NCBI GenBank assembly: GCA_046727435.1
Contig: JBKPCR010000017.1
Span: forward strand, 1 to 5,070
Source: CAVPRW01 sp046727435 [NCBI: bacterium]
Lineage (GTDB): Bacteria; Tectomicrobia; Entotheonellia; J063
Length of the DNA stretch: 5,070 bases
Direction of reading: 5' to 3'
Shown: positions 1 through 5,070 of the stretch, piece by piece
How the letters are laid out: each line of letters starts with the position of its first letter
Position numbering within the stretch: the first letter of the stretch is position 1
Translations under genes and position numbers: made by a program
The notes under the pieces: model-generated
Told to the model about the DNA's origin: nothing
What the model saw: the letters and a program-made list of their open reading frames with translations, nothing else
Databases searched by the model: none

Positions 1-1706
1 CCGTCGCCGCAGAGCCCGAGGACGTGCTCGATCGAAGCTTGAGGCACCTGCAGGCAGCGGAGTTTCTCTACGAGGCTGGGCACCTTCCCGAGCGCACGTT
101 GGCTTTCAAGCATGCGCTGACCCATGAGGTCGTCTACGGCAGCCTGCTGCGGGAGCGACGGCGTGCTCTCCATGCGCAGATCATGGCCACCCTCGTGGCA
201 GGCTCTCCCGATCGTCTCGATGAACAGGTCGATATCCTGGCCCACCATGCCTTTCGGGGGGAGGTATGGGGGAAGGCGTTTGTGTATCTGCACAAATTAG
301 GCGATAAGGCTCGCCAGGCCTATGCCAACCAGGAAGCCATTGGCTTCTACACCCAGGCGATTGGGGTGAGCGAACGGATCACGCCGGCTCTGGACGCGGC
401 CCAACTCCTCCCAGTGTATGAGGGCCGTGGCCTCGTCTGGCTGCTGTTGACCAACTATGATAGCGCTATTACAGATTTTCAGACGATGCGCCAGATGGCT
501 CGCGCCTCCAGCAACCCACAAAAAGAAGGGGAAAGCCTGTGTCATCTTGCGTATGTGCACTGGTTGGCCTTCTCTGGAACGCACACCCCACTCGTCGAAC
601 AGCATGCCCAGGAGGCGCTCCAGCTGGCCCACCAAACCGGGGATCAAAAAATCCGGGCCAGCAGCCTCATCAGCCTGGGAGCCGTGGAGCACGTGCGTGG
701 GAACCTCCCGGAAGCGGACAGGAAGTTCACTGAGGCCTTGCAGATCAGCCGGCGGGAGGGGTACCAAGACTCCGCGGCCCATGCGTTGGTGTTTCTCTGC
801 ATGGTGACTTACGAGCAGGGGAAGTTTCAGGCAGCGACGCAACTCGGTCAGGAGGGCGTGGTCATCTCCCGTGCCATCCATGACGGCTTCACGGAGCTGC
901 GTACGCTCGCCTTCCTGTGTCAAGCCTGCTGGAGTGCCGGGCACTACGCCCAGGCGCTCAGCATGCTACACGAAGGCAGAGCTAAGGCGGAAGAGCGGCA
1001 TAACACGTTTATTGTCGGTCGTCTCACGAACACTCTCGGATGGTTTGCCCGCGAATTTGGCGCGGTCTCCCGGGCGATCGAGCTCGATTACGAGAGTATG
1101 GAGCTGGGGCGGGTCTCGCGCATCTCCAATGTGGAGATCAGCGCCTTGATTAACCTGGGTTTCGACTATCTCGCGCTTGGCCAGTATGAACGCGCCATGT
1201 CGTGTCTCAAACCGACTCTCGATCGGGTCCAGCGCGAGGCGTTTGGTGTCCACAAATGGCGCTGGCAGATCAAGCTCCTCATCGGGCTGGCTGAGGTCCA
1301 CTACGCTATGGGAGCCTATGAGCACGCCTTACACGCGGCTGAAGAAGGTCTCGAACAGGCGCAGGCGACGGGTTCGCAAAAATATGTCGCCAAAGCCTGG
1401 GCCTTACGGGGCAAAATTCTCATCGCCCTGAGACAGCGACAGGCAGGCGGTCGAGCGTTACAACGGGCGTTCAGGCTCGTCGAACACCTGCACAACCCGT
1501 CGCTGACCTACCCGATCGCCTACGAGCTGGGGCAGTGGTACGCCATGATCGGGAAAGAGCGGCAGGCGGCGGCCCTCTATGGCAAAGCGAAAGCGACGAT
1601 CGAGCACATGCTGGCCGCAGTTGAGGATCCCGCATTGCAAGCAGCCTTCCGGGAGTCTGGGCCGGTGCAGACCATTTTGGCCTGTGCGGCACGCGTGGGC
1701 GCATAG
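1..1706 (+). CDS. C-terminal part of a cyclase/AAA-ATPase-type regulator with TPR repeats (5' truncated by window edge)
   Basis: The frame is open from the left edge (first full codon at nt 3) to a TAG at 1704-1706, giving about 567 residues. A GTG at nt 24 is available, but homologous-looking sequence continues across it, so the true start lies outside. The first 70 residues carry the hallmark linker of large class III adenylate/guanylate cyclase-AAA ATPase-TPR proteins: LQAAEFLYE, then FKHALTHEVVYGSLL and RERRRALH, which follows the ATPase domain in that family. The rest is helical, with about eight to ten TPR-like units, for example near nt 690-755 (GNLPEADRKFTEALQ), 810-875, 1165-1230 (LGQYERAMSCL), 1305-1370 (MGAYEHALHAAEEGL) and 1545-1610. 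Such proteins are cytoplasmic; the repeats are thought to sense or bind partners that control the ATPase and cyclase parts. Here only the end of the ATPase region and the TPR sensor are visible, so the presence of a cyclase domain is inferred. A LuxR-like or serine/threonine kinase N-terminus is also possible. Confidence 0.85.
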   Translation, partial: VAAEPEDVLDRSLRHLQAAEFLYEAGHLPERTLAFKHALTHEVVYGSLLRERRRALHAQIMATLVAGSPDRLDEQVDILAHHAFRGEVWGKAFVYLHKLGDKARQAYANQEAIGFYTQAIGVSERITPALDAAQLLPVYEGRGLVWLLLTNYDSAITDFQTMRQMARASSNPQKEGESLCHLAYVHWLAFSGTHTPLVEQHAQEALQLAHQTGDQKIRASSLISLGAVEHVRGNLPEADRKFTEALQISRREGYQDSAAHALVFLCMVTYEQGKFQAATQLGQEGVVISRAIHDGFTELRTLAFLCQACWSAGHYAQALSMLHEGRAKAEERHNTFIVGRLTNTLGWFAREFGAVSRAIELDYESMELGRVSRISNVEISALINLGFDYLALGQYERAMSCLKPTLDRVQREAFGVHKWRWQIKLLIGLAEVHYAMGAYEHALHAAEEGLEQAQATGSQKYVAKAWALRGKILIALRQRQAGGRALQRAFRLVEHLHNPSLTYPIAYELGQWYAMIGKERQAAALYGKAKATIEHMLAAVEDPALQAAFRESGPVQTILACAARVGA

Positions 1707-1886
1707 CTCCTGCCCTCTGCCTCCCCCTACCAACCTCCGGTTCATGAAATCGGGCAAATCCATCATCAAATCGTCACATAATCGGCATGCGCGCCGCGTC
1801 GGGGAATCTTACATTCCATAGCACCACGAACCGCGTGAGGATTCATACCTCAGAGGGTGTCTAAGAAGCCCCCATCGTCTCCTCTG

Positions 1887-1968
1887 CCCCCTTTGTCGAA
1901 GGGGGGTGAGGGGGGATTTCCCAGGTGGTAGCTTCCAAATCCCCCGACCCCCCTTTACGAAAGGGAGG
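1887..1968. repeat. G/C-run inverted repeat containing two small hairpins
   Basis: The left unit is a 7-bp stem, CCCCCTT (1887-1893) with AAGGGGG (1899-1905). The right unit is CCCTTT (1951-1956) with AAAGGG (1960-1965) around an ACG loop, extended by two more pairs after one mismatch. The units are also inverted copies of each other. The stretch AA-G6-TGA-G6-ATTT (1899-1919) is nearly the reverse complement of AAAT-C5-GA-C6-TT (1937-1955), enclosing a loop of about 17 nt (1920-1936). The DNA could therefore form one long stem or two short ones. Arrays of this look (CCCCTTT...AAAGGGG flanked by GGGGGATTT) are common intergenic elements in several bacterial genomes, resembling REP or MITE-like repeats. 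There is no coding capacity. It could act as a transcription barrier or an RNA stability element between the two plus-strand genes; that role is inference. Confidence 0.7.
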
Positions 1969-2000
1969 AATAAAGACTCTTTGGACATGCTTTCAGGAAC

Positions 2001-2008
2001 AAAGGAGG
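2001..2008 (+). promoter_or_regulatory. Strong Shine-Dalgarno site fixing the start of the TPR gene
   Basis: AAAGGAGG ends 6 nt before the ATG at 2015, an almost ideal match to the 16S rRNA tail with good spacing. It selects this ATG over an upstream in-frame GTG at 1925, which lies inside the inverted repeat and would put a non-signal-like stretch in front of the signal peptide. Confidence 0.85.
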
Positions 2009-2014
2009 AGTCCG

Positions 2015-2695
2015 ATGAAACCACAGAGACGCTGGCCGTGTCACCTCATCGTGTTGTTGCTCTGGGTGGCTCCAGGATTGGTGCAGGGACAAGCGGCTGG
2101 CACCGAGCAACTCGGGCAGGTCCACTTTCGTGTGGCCTGCAGCGCTGATGTCCAACAGGAATTCGACCGGGGGGTGGCGCTCCTGCATTCGTTCGCGTTT
2201 GACCCCTCGGCCAAAGCCTTTGCCGCCGTGGCGCAGCAAGACCCTAGCTGTGGCATGGCGCACTGGGGGATCGCCATGACCCGGCTGGGCAACCCCTTCA
2301 ACTGGCCGCCGGGCTCCCAGGCAATACAGGAGGGCTGGGACGCCGTCGAAAAGGCCAAGGCCGCGGGCGGGAAAACCTCACACGAACAGGATTACATCGC
2401 GGCCATCGAGGTGTTTTATAAAGATGCGGAGAAGATCGATCATCGCACGCGTGCCCTCGCCTATGAGCACGCCATGGAGCGACTCTCCCGCAACTACCCC
2501 GACGACCGTGAGGCGGCGATCTTCTATGCCCTGGCCCTGAACGCCACGGCGCTGCCCACCGATAAGACCTATGCTAATCAGCTCGAGGCTGCCGAGATCT
2601 TGGAGCGGATCTTCGCACAGCACCCGAACCATCCCGGCGTGGCACATTACCTGATCCACAGCTACGACTATCCCCCATCGCCCAGCGTGGGCTGA
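2015..2695 (+). CDS. N-terminal fragment of the frameshifted exported TPR protein (226 aa)
   Basis: This is the product as literally encoded. Residues 1-6 are basic (MKPQRR), about 10-23 are hydrophobic (LIVLLLWVAPGLV), and a likely signal peptidase I site follows VQG at residue 25, so the mature protein should be exported. The mature part has only two cysteines, C42 and C79, which could form a disulfide in the periplasm (inference). Helical-repeat sequence begins near residue 45 (EFDRGVALLHSF, then AFAAVAQQDP). Native sequence ends at residue 221, and the last five residues (SPSVG) are out-of-frame. If the frameshift is real, this fragment would lack the C-terminal TPR half. Confidence 0.6.
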   Translation: MKPQRRWPCHLIVLLLWVAPGLVQGQAAGTEQLGQVHFRVACSADVQQEFDRGVALLHSFAFDPSAKAFAAVAQQDPSCGMAHWGIAMTRLGNPFNWPPGSQAIQEGWDAVEKAKAAGGKTSHEQDYIAAIEVFYKDAEKIDHRTRALAYEHAMERLSRNYPDDREAAIFYALALNATALPTDKTYANQLEAAEILERIFAQHPNHPGVAHYLIHSYDYPPSPSVG

Positions 2696-2748
2696 CGGCG
2701 GCGCGTCTTTATGCCGGCATCGCCCCCTCAGCACCCCATGCGCTGCAC

Positions 2749-3615
2749 ATGCCGTCCCACATCTTCACCCGACTCGGCATCTGGCAGGAGTCAATTGACT
2801 CCAATCGCGCCTCAGCGGCCTCCACCAAGAGCCACCGTGAGAAACTCCACGCTATGGATTATATGGAGTACGCGTATTTGCAGCTAGCGCAGGACCAGGC
2901 AGCCAAGCGTGTGCTCGACGACATGAATGCGCTCGAGAAAATCAACGTGGAGCACTTCGTCAGCGCCTATGCCCTAGCAGCTATTCCCTCGCGGTATGCG
3001 CTCGAGCGGCGACAGTGGGCCGAGGCGGCGGCGCTGACCTTGCCCCGCACCGATTTCCCGTGGGACCGCTTCCCGCAATCCGAGGCGGTACTGGTGTTCG
3101 CCCGTGGCCTCGGGTCGGCGCACAGCGGTAATGCCGACGCCGCCAGGAAGGATCTGACGCGGCTGCAGGAACTCCGCGAGACCCTGGCGGCGGCTAAGCT
3201 AGGGTATTGGCAGGAACAGGTCGACATCCAGCATCAGGTGGTGGCCGCCTGGATAGCCTTCGCCGAGGGCAAGCACCAGGAAGCCTTGCAGCTCATGCGC
3301 ACCGCCGCCGACCGCGAGAACGCCTCTGAGAAGGCCACTGTTACCCCTGGGCCCATCATCCCGGCGCGTGAGCTGCTGGGCGACATGCTATTGGCCTTGA
3401 ACGAACCGCGTCGGGCGCTGCAAGCCTTCGAGGCCTCAATGCAGGTTGAGCCGCAGCGCTTCTGGGGCTTCTATGGGGCGGCGCGGGCAGCTGAGCTGAT
3501 CGGAGATCTGGACAAGGCTCGCACGTTGTATACCCAACTTCTCGCTCTGGCCGCGCATGCCGATAGCGATCGGCCAGTACTGACGGCGACGAAGGCGTTT
3601 CTGGGGCAGAAGTAG
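2749..3615 (+). CDS. C-terminal fragment of the frameshifted TPR protein (288 aa from the first ATG)
   Basis: In this frame, family-like sequence begins at about 2674 and continues to a TAG at 3613-3615. The ATG at 2749 is simply an internal methionine of the LHMPSHIF motif and has no ribosome binding site, so independent translation is unlikely. The sequence carries LHAMDYMEYAYLQLAQD, then PSRYALERRQWAEAAAL. It continues with a spaced series of TPR-like helices, including EGKHQEALQLMRTAADRE, PARELLGDMLLALNEPRRAL and AARAAELIGDLDKARTLY. The last TPR pair near the C-terminus is the clearest canonical repeat. No cysteines or membrane segments are visible. Confidence 0.6.
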   Translation: MPSHIFTRLGIWQESIDSNRASAASTKSHREKLHAMDYMEYAYLQLAQDQAAKRVLDDMNALEKINVEHFVSAYALAAIPSRYALERRQWAEAAALTLPRTDFPWDRFPQSEAVLVFARGLGSAHSGNADAARKDLTRLQELRETLAAAKLGYWQEQVDIQHQVVAAWIAFAEGKHQEALQLMRTAADRENASEKATVTPGPIIPARELLGDMLLALNEPRRALQAFEASMQVEPQRFWGFYGAARAAELIGDLDKARTLYTQLLALAAHADSDRPVLTATKAFLGQK

Positions 3616-3732
3616 CGCGAAGTGACGGGGGTGCTGCACCTTGGACCCGGCGGTAGTTCCTCGGTAGGTTGCCACGCCCAGGACACCGACCGGCGCTTCC
3701 TCAACGAGCTAATGAAAGGATAGGCGTCGATC

Positions 3733-3764
3733 CTGCTACCAGCGACCGGTATCGCTGGTAGCAG
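3733..3764. terminator. Perfect 13-bp hairpin between convergent genes, possible bidirectional terminator
   Basis: CTGCTACCAGCGA (3733-3745) pairs perfectly with TCGCTGGTAGCAG (3752-3764) around the 6-nt loop CCGGTA. It lies 117 nt past the end of the plus-strand TPR gene and 40 nt past the end of the minus-strand sulfurtransferase gene, the expected place for a shared terminator. Neither side has a run of T, so it is not a classic intrinsic terminator; it may act as an RNA-stabilising hairpin or be a repeat unit. GCAGGAATC at 3772-3780 can alternatively pair with GATCCTGC at 3729-3736. The rest of 3616-3804 shows nothing else I can support. Confidence 0.5.
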
Positions 3765-3804
3765 AGGCTCCGCAGGAATCATGGTGCCGCAGTTTAACAC
3801 CACC

Positions 3805-4680
3805 TCAGATCGTGGCGATGGGAAAGCCGACGATACTGCCCCACTCAGTCCAGGAGCCGTCATACACCCTGACTCGGCGGTATCCCAGCACAAACGACAG
3901 CGCAAACCATACCAGCGTGGCGCGATGACTTAAGCGACAATACGTCACGATTTCGGCCGCAGCCTCTGGATGAATGCCCACCTGTGTCAATCTCTCCTGC
4001 ATGTGCTCGGGGGTTTTGAACGTGTCGTCATCGTTCAAGAGGTCACGGAAATGCAGATGGACGGCGCCCGGGATATGTCCCTTGCGTTCCGCCCCATGAT
4101 CAAAACCAGGAGGGGGACTAACGCGCTCTCCGCGATACTCTTCGGGAGAGCGCACGTCCAACAAGATGCGTCCTGGTTGACCGAGCCTGGAGCGGACGTC
4201 CTCCCGCCCCACGCGACTCGATAGATCCGAGATGGCTGGTGGGTAATCGACTGGGGTATTCAGCGGAATGTCGGGGCTCAAGGGGCGGCCATCGGCGGTC
4301 CAGCCTTTCCGACCGCCATCGAGCAGCCGCACGTCCTGATGCCCAGCCATGGTGAGTACCCACAAGGCGTAGGTGCCATATTGCACCGGACAGCCATACA
4401 CGACAATGGTGGTGTCGGGCGCAATACCGATACGTCCCAAGCGTGAGGCCATGTCCTCCGGTGTGGCAAACTCACGATCCGTCGCGTGCCAGAGGGCGTC
4501 TTTCCAATACCACCTGAGCGCTCCTGGAATATGCCCCTGGCGATACTCTGCGTCACCCGGCGAGGATGACACCTCGATGATGCGAAGGTCTGGATCATCG
4601 AGGTGTCCAGCCAACCATTCCCCAGAAACCAGCCGTTGCGTGACTGCCTCACGTCTTTCCAAGGCATGGCCCTCCTTCAT
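3805..4680 (-). CDS. Sulfurtransferase with two rhodanese domains (thiosulfate/3-mercaptopyruvate type)
   Basis: The 291-residue product has the usual length and tandem layout of this family. The N-terminal rhodanese domain spans about 14-135 (EYRQGHIPGAL, VVYGCPVQYGTYALW, RLLDGGRKGW). The C-terminal catalytic domain spans about 155-290 (ILLDVRSPEEY, KGHIPGAVHL, VTYCRLSHRAT, VYDGSWTEWG). C248, opening the CRLSHR loop, is the expected persulfide-forming cysteine. The loop and the DGSWTEWG ending resemble the CysA-type thiosulfate sulfurtransferases of actinobacteria more than the CGSGVTA loop of mercaptopyruvate enzymes. Expected role: transfer of sulfane sulfur from thiosulfate to cyanide or a thiol acceptor in the cytoplasm; no signal peptide is seen. 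The substrate is not settled by sequence. It follows msrA by 42 nt on the same strand. The ATG at 4680 has no good ribosome binding site; a TTG at 4662, behind AAGGAGGG, may be the true start and would remove six residues before the domain. Confidence 0.92.
   Translation of the reverse strand: MKEGHALERREAVTQRLVSGEWLAGHLDDPDLRIIEVSSSPGDAEYRQGHIPGALRWYWKDALWHATDREFATPEDMASRLGRIGIAPDTTIVVYGCPVQYGTYALWVLTMAGHQDVRLLDGGRKGWTADGRPLSPDIPLNTPVDYPPAISDLSSRVGREDVRSRLGQPGRILLDVRSPEEYRGERVSPPPGFDHGAERKGHIPGAVHLHFRDLLNDDDTFKTPEHMQERLTQVGIHPEAAAEIVTYCRLSHRATLVWFALSFVLGYRRVRVYDGSWTEWGSIVGFPIATI
4670..4677 (-). promoter_or_regulatory. Candidate Shine-Dalgarno inside the 5' end of the sulfurtransferase frame
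   Basis: On the minus strand AAGGAGGG lies 7 nt before an in-frame TTG (4662-4660), a good spacing. The annotated-looking ATG at 4680 is directly in front of this site and has only CCAGTGGCCGT upstream. An out-of-frame ATG at 4667 follows it at only 2 nt. This favours TTG initiation, although ATG at 4680 cannot be excluded. Confidence 0.5.
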
Positions 4681-4722
4681 ACGGCCACTGGCCAGGCTTA
4701 ACTCGCCCTCGGTGGAAGGTGT

Positions 4723-5070
4723 TTATGGTTTCAGCTTGGCCAGGAACGTTTTGCGGAACTTGGCGATTTTTGGGGAGACGACGAACTGGCAGTACAATTG
4801 TTCGGGGTGCTGCTGAAAGAATTCCTGATGGTAGTCCTCAGCACGATAAAATGCTGTCAACGGCACGACCTCGGTCACGATCGGCGACTTCCAGAGGCCC
4901 GCCTCGGTCAATTCCTGGATCACCTGGGCCGCGATTGCCTGCTGTTCTGGGGTATGATAGAAGATCGCTGAACGATATTGCGTACCCACATCGGCGCCCT
5001 GGCGGTTCAGCGTCGTCGGATCGTGGATCGTAAAAAAGACCTCCAGGATCTCTTTGAAGGAGACGACCTG
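4723..5070 (-). CDS. msrA: Peptide methionine sulfoxide reductase MsrA, C-terminal part (5' end beyond window)
   Basis: The frame is open from the right edge to a TAA at 4725-4723, giving 115 residues of a protein that is usually about 160-210 long. MsrA reduces methionine-S-sulfoxide, free or in proteins, back to methionine using thioredoxin, and repairs oxidative damage. The fragment starts inside the family core: ILEVFFTIHDPTTLNRQGAD followed by VGTQYRSAIFYH, the most conserved MsrA signature after the active site. Then come a helical stretch, FYRAEDYHQEFF, and LYCQFVVSPKIAKFRK. The catalytic GCFWG cysteine lies to the right of the window. The single cysteine here, in LYCQFVV, sits where a resolving cysteine is found in some MsrA proteins, so thioredoxin-linked recycling is plausible (inference). 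A GTG at 4989 is internal, not the start, because the signature continues upstream of it. The sulfurtransferase gene follows closely and is probably co-transcribed. Confidence 0.95.
   Translation of the reverse strand, partial: QVVSFKEILEVFFTIHDPTTLNRQGADVGTQYRSAIFYHTPEQQAIAAQVIQELTEAGLWKSPIVTEVVPLTAFYRAEDYHQEFFQQHPEQLYCQFVVSPKIAKFRKTFLAKLKP

Larger units (their letters stand above)
1707..2014. other. 308-nt intergenic region with repeat element and leader of the TPR gene
   Basis: No supported gene lies here. The first 180 nt show no clear hairpin terminator for the upstream gene; a weak 5-bp stem (TGAGG/CCTCA) sits at 1836-1852. From about 1887 to 1968 lies a G/C-run inverted repeat, listed separately. 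A short perfect palindrome, AAAGA-C-TCTTT, occupies 1972-1982, followed by the ribosome binding site of the next gene. I could not pick out a convincing -35/-10 pair. Confidence 0.6.
2015..3615 (+). pseudogene. Exported TPR-type protein, interrupted by a single-base frameshift
   Basis: The two open frames 2015-2695 and 2696-3615 are halves of one gene. In the first frame the reading HPGVAHYLIHSYDYPP runs off into SPSVG and a TGA at 2693. Reading the same DNA one frame back from 2674 gives PIAQRGLTAARLY, then APSAPHALHMPSHIFTRLG, which is the expected continuation in this family. The switch falls in a run of five C (2672-2676); a sixth C would restore one product of about 533 residues. The whole protein has a signal peptide, an N-terminal helical region with DPSCGMAHWG and DDREAAIFYALALN, and C-terminal TPR-like units. 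The family is widespread, mostly unnamed and probably periplasmic; its biochemical role is not known to me. The downstream half keeps clean family-like sequence and no further stops, so the lesion is either very recent or a sequencing/assembly error in the homopolymer. The 3' end faces the convergent sulfurtransferase gene. Confidence 0.8.

Noticed and set aside
297-944. 215-codon open frame on the minus strand
   Set aside because: It lies wholly inside the plus-strand TPR regulator, whose protein is clearly family-like. The antisense frame is low in recognisable motifs and is a usual by-product of GC-rich codon bias.
1744-1821. Short plus-strand frame of 25 codons (MKSGKSIIKSS...) in the first intergenic region
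   Set aside because: There is no ribosome binding site before the ATG, the frame is short, and no recognisable protein features are seen.
1981-2008. TTGGAC (1981-1986) as a -35 box for the TPR gene
   Set aside because: No -10-like sequence occurs at 16-18 nt downstream; that position falls on the ribosome binding site.
1925-2014. Upstream GTG start extending the exported TPR protein by 30 residues
   Set aside because: It starts inside the G/C inverted repeat with no ribosome binding site and would bury the signal peptide, whereas the ATG at 2015 has a near-perfect site.
3616-3723. In-frame extension of 35 codons after the TAG of the TPR gene, ending DRRFLNELMKG and TAG
   Set aside because: The ending looks protein-like, but the family normally finishes near the first TAG. 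An open stretch of this length is expected by chance at this base composition, and no ribosome binding site is seen.
3970-4224. 84-codon plus-strand frame opposite the sulfurtransferase gene
   Set aside because: It is antisense to a well-supported catalytic rhodanese domain and has no recognisable motifs of its own.

Overview
The window is ordinary GC-rich bacterial chromosome with long codon-biased open frames. Its protein types are a cyclase/ATPase-TPR regulator tail, an exported TPR protein, a two-domain rhodanese and MsrA. From family memory, this mix suggests an uncultivated soil, sediment or symbiont lineage such as Rokubacteria, NC10, Tectomicrobia or a deltaproteobacterium-like group. 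That assignment is inference. There are no rRNA, tRNA, CRISPR, phage or transposase genes.

Layout: (1) 1-1706, plus strand, the C-terminal part of a large signalling protein whose N-terminus lies left of the window. (2) 1707-2014, a non-coding gap holding a G/C-run inverted repeat with two small hairpins (about 1887-1968), followed by a very strong ribosome binding site. (3) 2015-3615, plus strand, a predicted exported TPR-type protein of about 533 residues. It is broken into two frames by what looks like one missing C in a C run at 2672-2676. (4) 3616-3804, a convergent intergenic gap with a perfect 13-bp hairpin. (5) 3805-4680, minus strand, a tandem-rhodanese thiosulfate/3-mercaptopyruvate-type sulfurtransferase. 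(6) 4723-5070, minus strand, the C-terminal two-thirds of peptide methionine sulfoxide reductase MsrA, whose start lies right of the window.

The two minus-strand genes run msrA then sulfurtransferase with a gap of about 42 nt, so they probably form one transcript dealing with sulfur redox chemistry and oxidative damage. The two plus-strand genes both encode helical-repeat proteins but are different families, separated by a 308-nt gap and with no clear functional link. I see no convincing undescribed system. The points most worth checking are the frameshift in the TPR gene and the inverted-repeat element in front of it.
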